The translations under genes and the position numbers were made by a program. Source: Diprion similis (Eukaryota; Arthropoda; Insecta; Hymenoptera; Diprionidae). From it: a DNA stretch of 64,000 nt. The notes beneath the pieces are model-generated. The model had not been told where the DNA came from. It made no database searches and saw only the letters and a program-made list of their open reading frames with translations. The stretch lies in assembly GCF_021155765.1 (NCBI RefSeq), contig NC_060107.1:6186501-6250500 (forward strand), in the 5' to 3' direction. This document shows positions 58,201 through 64,000 of the stretch, one piece after another (position 1 is the first letter of the stretch; every line of letters begins with the position of its first letter).

Positions 58201-58377
58201 CTTCGACCCAGGCCCCGCACCACCACAACCGGAACCTGAAGACACCCGCGTACTCGGCAGTCGGTGATCCTGGTAGCTCGGTTGTGCCCCCGAAGCCCTG
58301 ATCCGCTGGGACCACTCTGTAGAATAGTCCTTTGCTGAGGTGAAGGACTCCGAGGCAGGACACCAGCCATTTGTCAC
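46211..58377 (-). CDS. CalpC: Calpain-C, catalytically degenerate calpain (13 exons, 5' end missing)
   Basis: Minus-strand exons, in transcript order: 58095-58377, 50302-50485, 50045-50119, 49600-49769, 49349-49521, 48916-49010, 48580-48812, 48304-48473, 47849-47907, 47080-47227, 46663-46779, 46334-46392 and 46211-46237. All phases join; 596 residues plus stop are encoded. The order is protease core (GDKWLVSCLG, then LHGSYEALKYGTLLDGLSDL, then KLRNPLG), calpain domain III (GGCRN, VSHRCQLDQGGYLLIPTTFE) and a C-terminal EF-hand module (LLEACLPN, KTGILKAERLRDALLEVG, RKDGTLRFGDFVSA), ending in Cys-stop. The catalytic Cys position reads Lys (GDKW) and the His position reads Ile (GINY); Asn remains. 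This matches my knowledge of insect calpain-C, regarded as a non-proteolytic calpain. The first ~100-130 residues are absent and probably lie past the window. Confidence 0.92.
49600..49769 (-). CDS. Calpain-C exon with retained active-site asparagine
   Basis: It encodes VQLVKLRNPLG followed by GAWARGGLEWDEVPPVERER. The Asn of the family's Arg-Asn-Pro-Trp-Gly motif is present (AAT at 49722-49724), but the following Trp is Leu. The exon ends in phase 2 before GTAATA. Confidence 0.88.
50045..50119 (-). CDS. Calpain-C exon with substituted active-site histidine
   Basis: A 25-codon exon in phase 0 on both sides. In active calpains this stretch carries Gly-His-Ala-Tyr; here it reads Met-Gly-Ile-Asn-Tyr, with ATA at 50072-50074 in the place of the catalytic His codon. 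The rest (YRLYAVER) keeps the family pattern. Confidence 0.88.
50302..50485 (-). CDS. Calpain-C exon, conserved protease-core segment
   Basis: The acceptor CTGTTTCTGTCCAG lies at 50486-50499. The exon encodes KLHGSYEALKYGTLLDGLSD, then a Gly-Gly-Ile-Thr-Glu-Ser segment typical of calpains, and ends TCTVNTSQQQ before GTGATT. The intron side of this acceptor is unusual: a miniature transposable element begins only 16 bases upstream of the exon. Confidence 0.9.
50502..50730. mobile_element. Miniature inverted-repeat element, family 2
   Basis: The terminal inverted repeats at 50502-50526 and 50705-50730 share ATGGGCATTGAAAAG and match at 23 of 25 aligned positions. The interior holds two strong hairpins. 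One is 50589-50611, with 11-base arms GCGGAATAAAG/CTTTATTCCGC around one T. The other is 50619-50642, with arms GATGCGCA/TGCGCATC. The element is non-coding and lies in the calpain intron. Confidence 0.75.
50738..50871. mobile_element. Miniature inverted-repeat element, family 3
   Basis: The ends are inverted copies. The left end starts TGTGGCATGCCCGTGAACC and continues to TTTTTTGGC. The right end, read on the opposite strand, starts TGTGGCATGTCCGTAAACC and reaches TTTTTTGGC a few bases later. Short GGCTCG-type repeats lie inside. It begins only seven bases after the family 2 element. Confidence 0.75.
54234..54253 (+). other. G-rich run with quadruplex potential
   Basis: Runs of 4, 3 and 11 guanines separated by single bases lie in an otherwise AT-rich intron. 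It could fold as a G-quadruplex; no function is implied. Confidence 0.4.
58095..58377 (-). CDS. Calpain-C exon with substituted active-site cysteine
   Basis: The exon opens two bases into a codon. It reads Asp-Lys-Trp (AAA at 58370-58372) where active calpains have Asp-Cys-Trp. The rest is strongly calpain-like: LSKGLFYRVVPADQGF, then VFRFRLWWCGAWVEVLVDDR and SDQFWPALLEKAYAK. A canonical acceptor (TTGTTCCAG) and donor (GTAAGT) flank it. A 7.6 kb intron follows. Confidence 0.92.
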
Positions 58378-61142
58378 CTGGAACAAGAGAGAATACAGCA
58401 TAGCACGGAGGAAAATGTATGGTCGAAATGACGGATTGATAAAAGGAAATGACGCGTCGATTAATCGCCACTTTTTGTTGTACCTGCAGGAAGATACAAT
58501 CCTTTTCGAAGGATACTTGAGGGGACATGTACTGTAAAGACTGGACTGATGTTGTGATCAACAATTGTAGAGGAATATAAAAAAAGTTGGAAGTGCCTGC
58601 AATGAATCTTTCTTTCACTGCATAGTTATTTATCCAATAGTGTTGTAGAAATTTTTTTATTTTTTTTAAATAACGTAGCATTAACAGATTTTTTTCATTC
58701 TCTTCTTTGATTAGCTGTAAAAGAAACTTGACACGATATTGAAGTTAGTAATGTTATCGTAACAAAAGATTGGGGTGAAAATTTAGTTTTTATTAATTTT
58801 ATAACGACTTTGAAAGAACTATGATTTTTGGAAATATACTAGTAACGTGTGGAATTGGTAATGATTAAAAAATTTGTGAATAGTACAGGAAATTATGGAT
58901 CGGTGTTATAAAATATAATAATTATTTTCACTTTCGCCTGATGCACCTGATTTTTATTTCCTGCAATCTTACTCATTCGGTGGCGCAAATCCGTCGTGCG
59001 CAAAAAAACGACGTTAATTGCTTAACCGAGGTCTCTGCACTTTAGGCTTTGATCAATTTCCTGCACAGAAATTGTACAAAATTTCTTTCCAAATCAGACA
59101 AAAACAAGTCCCGTAACGCTTCTATGATTCCTTCAGTTAAAAGTAAACCATCTGTAGATGCCGAAATTTTGATTTTGGTAAAATTCTGACGTGTTATGAT
59201 ATCGCACGTTTATTAAGTTATGAAACTGTCCCAAATTTCGAATCTTCACGAGAAAAACGTTCGTTTCAATTTTTCCGTAGAGTTTTTGCTTCACTCAACT
59301 TATTTTTTTTTTGTTACAAACTTTACTCTTTTTCTGAATTAATCCGTACCTCTTAAGATTATAATCAGCCTACCCGCGTTGAGAAAAATTAATTTATAAC
59401 TCATTCAGGAAGATCACGTCGCTCGATTTCCACTCTGAAAAAAATCAGACATGTTGATCTTTGTTTCTCCATCTGGAGAATAGGTTTCTCAACACGTGGC
59501 TTTGTGTGGTTTGTTCGACGCGAGACACTTGCTTCGTTTTTTCCGCATGCATGTTATACACAGTTCACTTTCGCTCTCTATGGAATTTGCGAACAACGGA
59601 CAGCAACTCTATGATCTAGCAGAGTCTAATTGCAACAGAGCCAGTGTAATAACATTGTTAATTGTTGGGATAAAAATGACAAATGACATGCGACTTGCGG
59701 CATTGCGCCTATTATGCAACGTGAAATGCACGATATTCTGATATACCGTGTGTCCATGAGGAAGGTGCACACCTTATGCGCATGCGTCAAGTCGTTCGAA
59801 TTTTATTGGCTGAGAGATCGCCCCTGATCGAGCAACCGACGCAATACCGATCGCGACTGTCAAAAAATGTCCCTAGGAGCCCACAGCTGACGGTGTCTCT
59901 CCTAGGGACATTTTCTGTCGGCCAATAAAATTCGAACGACTTGACGCACGCGCATAAGATGCGCACTTTCAAAATATTGTAACCGCGTACCATATCCAAA
60001 GTACGTAAATAAAATCCATTAGCTTGAGGTATTGAATCAAGAATTTGATGAACCAAATCAATTATTAATATTATTATTATTATTAGAGTCATGATAAGTT
60101 CTTACGGCTTGTGCGCAATTGTACACGTGTTGTCACCCGTGCCTGCCTACATTTTTAAGAACAGTTTTTGTTTTCGTCGTTGAATAATTATATAATGTAT
60201 TCCGTACGCATGTCGTACTTCCGTTATCGCCATATCCGGCAAAGTGCGAGCTGCGGTCATGTAATTAAAAGACCCGACGTGAGACGTATTGTCGTTCTTT
60301 TAATTGCAAGTATTTTTTTCCTTTTCGCTGTTACAGTGCGTGTATTATTCTATACATATTTAGTTATTATCTGAACGTGGCTGAACTATATACACTTCAC
60401 ATATATTGTACATGACCCCGGTCTAAAATAATTGTTTGGTCGTGACGATATAGGTTTATGTAACAAAATCACATAACCATTTGAATTATGCAAAATATAT
60501 ATTGTTTATTCAATTACTCAGCAGCCCATTATACACATTATATGCTAATCGGATTTTTCAACGTGACGTACATCTCTTAAGGTCCGGGAATGATGTTTTT
60601 TACTAACCGGATTGATACATACTCACATTAATCCTTAATCCTTAATATAATTGAAATTTTTAAAGAAAATTGAATTATTGAAAAAGTTAGTTAAAAATAA
60701 AGAAAATCAAGGATGATTTTAGAGACGAAATTCCGTTACATTACACCAAAAATTGTTCCGAACTTTCATTGGGTACAGGTAATGATATATTTTGGTAAGC
60801 TGAGAGCCTGGCTCGCGTTGTTTTCTCATGTGATTATCGTTCGTTTTCGCCGCGGTCCCACGTTGCAAATCATCTTGAACAATGATATAATTGGTGTAGG
60901 TCAAATGACCGGCGAATAACTGACACGATTGCCTATCTTATAAAGCCTGGAGGATGTAGGTCACAGTAAATTGTGTGCCATCAATCGCGAACGTGTGCGC
61001 GCGTGCAACGCTTCTTCTTGGCACGTGCTTATAAAAGCCTGCTGATAACGGTACATACCGTGCAATTCAACTCTGCCTATTTCCTTGTATATTGTTACAT
61101 CCTGCAACGAAGTTCTTTATTTGTTGAAGGATAAAGTTCAGA
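58378..61142 (-). other. Presumed 5' intron of calpain-C
   Basis: The calpain exon ending at 58377 begins inside a codon after a clean acceptor, so at least one coding exon lies further right. I searched this stretch by eye for the expected N-terminal calpain-C motifs and found none. It contains the inverted-repeat element at 59761-59970 and leads into a BEL/Pao remnant. Confidence 0.55.
59761..59970. mobile_element. Miniature inverted-repeat element, family 4 (~50-bp arms)
   Basis: Terminal arms at 59761-59811 and 59920-59970 are nearly perfect reverse complements, sharing GCGTCAAGTCGTTCGAA and TTTTATTGGC. A second, nested inverted pair (AATGTCCCTAGGAG and CTCCTAGGGACATT) lies inside. The 210-base element has no coding capacity. 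Target-site duplications are not clear. Confidence 0.8.
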
Positions 61143-62566
61143 ATGTTAGAAATAACTTGCAGATTCGATGAACTCATTGCAACCAAGTCGGCGCAGAGCG
61201 CGTTACCGACGGAGCAGCAGTGGAATTTTTTAAACAATTACGTACGGTTTTCTCGTGTAGATTTACCAAGTTTTTCGGGTGCATTTGACGAATGGTATCC
61301 ATTTCATGAAGCATTCTATTCGCTGGTTCACTCGAACGCCTCGTTGAGCAACATTCAGAAATTTCACTATTTAAAAGCGGCTTTAAAAAATGAGGCTGCC
61401 GAGGTAGTTCAGTCTTTGGAAATTTCTGACGCAAATTACAACCAAGCATGGAATACGTTGACTGAGAGATTTGGCAACAAGCGCATTATCGTACAAAAAC
61501 ACGTCAAAGCCATTTTTGAGCTGTCACACACGTACGCAAGGGGAGGCACGCTGCACTAAGTCACTTACTAGATGGAGTCACGAAACATCTCGGAGCTCTG
61601 AAAGCGTTACATCGTCCTACGGACACATGGGACGACGTTGTCATACATATTATTTTCACAAAATTAGATTCTTTTAGTAAACGAGAGTGGGAGACCAGCA
61701 TCACCGGTTCCGAGATTCCCACCCTGAAACAGTTGATGGATTTTCTTTCGCATAGAGCACAGGCTTTAGAAGATCAATCCAAAAATACGAAAGGTGTCCG
61801 AAGAACGTCTGCAAAATGTCAATGTCCTATTTGTAATGGAAATCATTACATCTTTCAATGCGCAAAGTTCGTCAAAGCGTCGATTGACGAAAAGATGGAT
61901 ATAGTTCGCGCAAAAAAATTGTGTATGAATTGTTTGCGTACTACTTCGCACCAAGTTAAAACATGTGAAGGTGGTGGTTGTAAAAAATGTGGCGAAAAAC
62001 ACAGCACGCTATTGCATATTGAGAGACCACATGTATCCCCAGAGGCGACGACTAGTACCTCCAGTCAGCAAAATCCAGAAGAGAACAGCTTGTCTACTTT
62101 TTCACACCCTTTTACGCGGAAACCTCACGCCTCCGAACTGTTCTCTTTAGACGTAACTGTTCAGATATTCGGCTGGAGTCAGTTGACAGAACGTAGGTGT
62201 CGAGCCCTTCTCTATAGTTTGTCGAGTGTGAACTTTATCAATAAGGCTACTGCCACGGCACTGGTTTATGCGTATGTAAAGTCTGGAGACTCCGTAGAGG
62301 TATTAGTGAAAACTTTGAATTCTAAGCAGCCCGTGATATTAAATTGCTTGGTAACAGATAGGATCAAACGGGAAGAAAAACCGTCGTACATGAAGTATGC
62401 GTCAATCAAATTTTCCAAGGCCCAAGTATTGCAGGACTTGATATTCTGGTCGGATGAACCGCAGCTGCTTATTGGAGCTGAGGCGTATTGGGAGGTGTTT
62501 TGCAAGGGCAATATTAAAGCGAGATGGAGTTCACTTCCAGAGCAATGCTTGATTATAGACGAATAG
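61143..62566 (+). pseudogene. Degenerate BEL/Pao LTR-retrotransposon gag-protease remnant
   Basis: Two open stretches in different frames, 61143-61559 and about 61545-62566, belong together. The first resembles the gag-like region of BEL/Pao elements (DUF1759 type: LPSFSGAFDEW, SLVHSNASLSNIQKFHYLKA). A frameshift near 61545-61560 moves the continuation into the next frame. The second part holds zinc knuckles (CX2CX3HX4C at 61823-61861, then further Cys/His clusters) and a region matching the DUF1758-type aspartic protease. Where such proteases carry Asp-Ser/Thr-Gly the sequence reads Tyr-Ser-Leu, so it should be inactive. Reverse transcriptase, RNase H and integrase are absent: the frame stops at 62566 and no further pol similarity follows. 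Long terminal repeats were not resolved. It is an old, dead copy in non-coding DNA. Confidence 0.85.
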
Positions 62567-64000
62567 GTGCGATAACCAAAGAGATGTACAAAGGAGTGCT
62601 CAATAATAATTTTGGTAGTTTAATGTAACATGCTTTAATAAAAAATATATGTTAGAAATGCATTCAAAGATTCTACGGAGTGGCGATAATTTTGCTAAAA
62701 TAAAATTCCATGACTATTCCTTAAAATATCTTCGGTCTGTCGTCACTCTGATTCAATTATGTTTTATATATGTAATTTCAAATATTATTTTATAATTATT
62801 GTTAAAAAGTCCCTCTTTTCAAGGCGGGCGATATCTTATGTATAATATGTATTGTCAAAAAGCATCAAAAACTGACGACGCAAGTTTATTTTTCAATAAA
62901 AATTTACGCATGGTATTTTGACACTTACTATTCAACTGTGTAAATTTAAATACGATAGTAGTGTGAGTTATAGTTATCATTCACTGGCCAAAAATAGTAA
63001 ATTCTACATGCCTTTTAAAAATGTTTGCTGCAAGATTTCGAAGTTTATGAAACTGATTATAAATTTCCAGCTACCTATATGCAAATTCTCGCTGACAAAT
63101 GTGATGAACGGTAAATTGAATCAGAGAATGTTGCAAATCTCGATATAACTAAACAGTACTTCGAGTTTCCGTCACGTCGTTGAAACCGCATGTGAAATAT
63201 ACCATTTATCCTGTCTGAATAGTCTGCAATCACCAGATGAAACTGATTGCGAAAACGGTAATAACCTTGAATGAAAATATCTTGATGTAGACAACAACCT
63301 ACTGTATCCATCACCTATGCTCCAACTTTGTCACGTAAGTATTTTGATGATAAAATCAACCTACAGATTGGTTAATTTTTTAAGTAAAAGGAAAGTAAGA
63401 AAAAGAAAATCGAAATGTAAAAAAAAAAAAATTGAAAACAGGTCAAACCGCATCATAATTCGATGCCTATAATATAGATAAACATTCCGCTTACAATCTA
63501 CCATTGCACGCACTTGTAAACTTCACTTTCAGCCTTTCGTGCGGCATGGATCTCATAAATCCAAACACCTTGCGAATTCCATGCCTTTATAATAACGTAT
63601 AGTACATTCAAGGCACCACCATAACGCACTTTGCCCACTCATCAAGATACGGCCGCACCCTGACACGACATCCCGCATTATATTTACGACACTTGCCAAC
63701 GTAAGTAGGTACATACATAGGTATGTACACGCGCGTATACGATCAACAACGCATTGTTCAACTGCGTAATGAAACAGCTACGCATGAAAATCAACGCGAG
63801 AGCCCGCATTTATGATTGTTCCAAGCCCTCGTCAACAATACAAAGTTTCTCTTTTAAACGTAGAATCCGTTTCATTGTACCTTATACATACGCTTCTCTA
63901 TATATGTATTCTTACATTCTCAATGCACTGCAGTGTAATGATGACCAGAAAAAATACTATATTAAGTATCCACATTCCATTCGCATACACCAACATACCA
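62567..64000. other. Non-coding right end of the window
   Basis: AT-rich sequence after the BEL/Pao remnant. No continuation of the retrotransposon polymerase region, no calpain N-terminal exon and no RNA gene is recognised. It is likely still inside the calpain-C 5' intron or upstream region. Confidence 0.45.

Noticed and set aside
58065..58681. Longer minus-strand ORF extending upstream of the calpain exon as its N terminus
   Set aside because: The residues upstream of GDKW are low-complexity and unlike calpain, while a clean acceptor (TTGTTCCAG) lies exactly at the start of the conserved part.
60900..61142. 5' LTR of the BEL/Pao element
   Set aside because: TATAAA-like boxes occur near 60938 and 61030, but no matching downstream repeat and no primer-binding site could be identified, so no LTR is annotated.

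Overview
This window looks like an AT-rich insect nuclear genome. The genes have short exons, GT-AG introns, and two recognisable animal families (CCDC102A and calpain-C). Non-autonomous inverted-repeat elements and a BEL/Pao retrotransposon remnant are also present. Hymenoptera (a sawfly or wasp) is my guess for the lineage, from overall feel only; nothing here proves it.

Layout. (1) 1937-9487, plus strand: a six-exon gene for a secreted 1771-residue protein whose centre is about 50 tandem copies of a 12-13 residue Gly/Pro/Ser-rich unit. It is probably a cuticle, silk-like or extracellular-matrix structural protein. (2) 11555-14489, minus strand: a complete seven-exon coiled-coil gene, CCDC102A (566 residues), convergent with gene 1. 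Two related ~125 bp inverted-repeat elements flank it. (3) 15931-45622: a 29.7 kb tandem satellite of 312-bp monomers. It holds 94 full-length repeats, a 174-bp short monomer at the left edge and a truncated monomer at the right edge. It has two main monomer types, recombinant types and nested block duplications of 7-16 monomers. Because 312 is divisible by 3 and one frame lacks stops, it produces spurious ORFs of up to 1610 codons. (4) 46211-58377, minus strand: thirteen exons of a calpain-C orthologue. Its catalytic Cys and His are replaced by Lys and Ile while Asn is kept, so it is predicted to be a dead protease. The N-terminal exons were not found and probably lie beyond the right edge. 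(5) 58378-64000: apparently the calpain 5' intron, holding one inverted-repeat element and a broken, truncated BEL/Pao element.

The genes show no sign of acting as one pathway. The most unusual content is the satellite: a long, length-conserved, hierarchically duplicated array in the space between two ordinary genes. Next in interest are a miniature element that ends 16 nt from a calpain splice acceptor, and the pseudo-protease itself. All exon models were built by eye from splice sites, reading phase and family conservation; no database was consulted.
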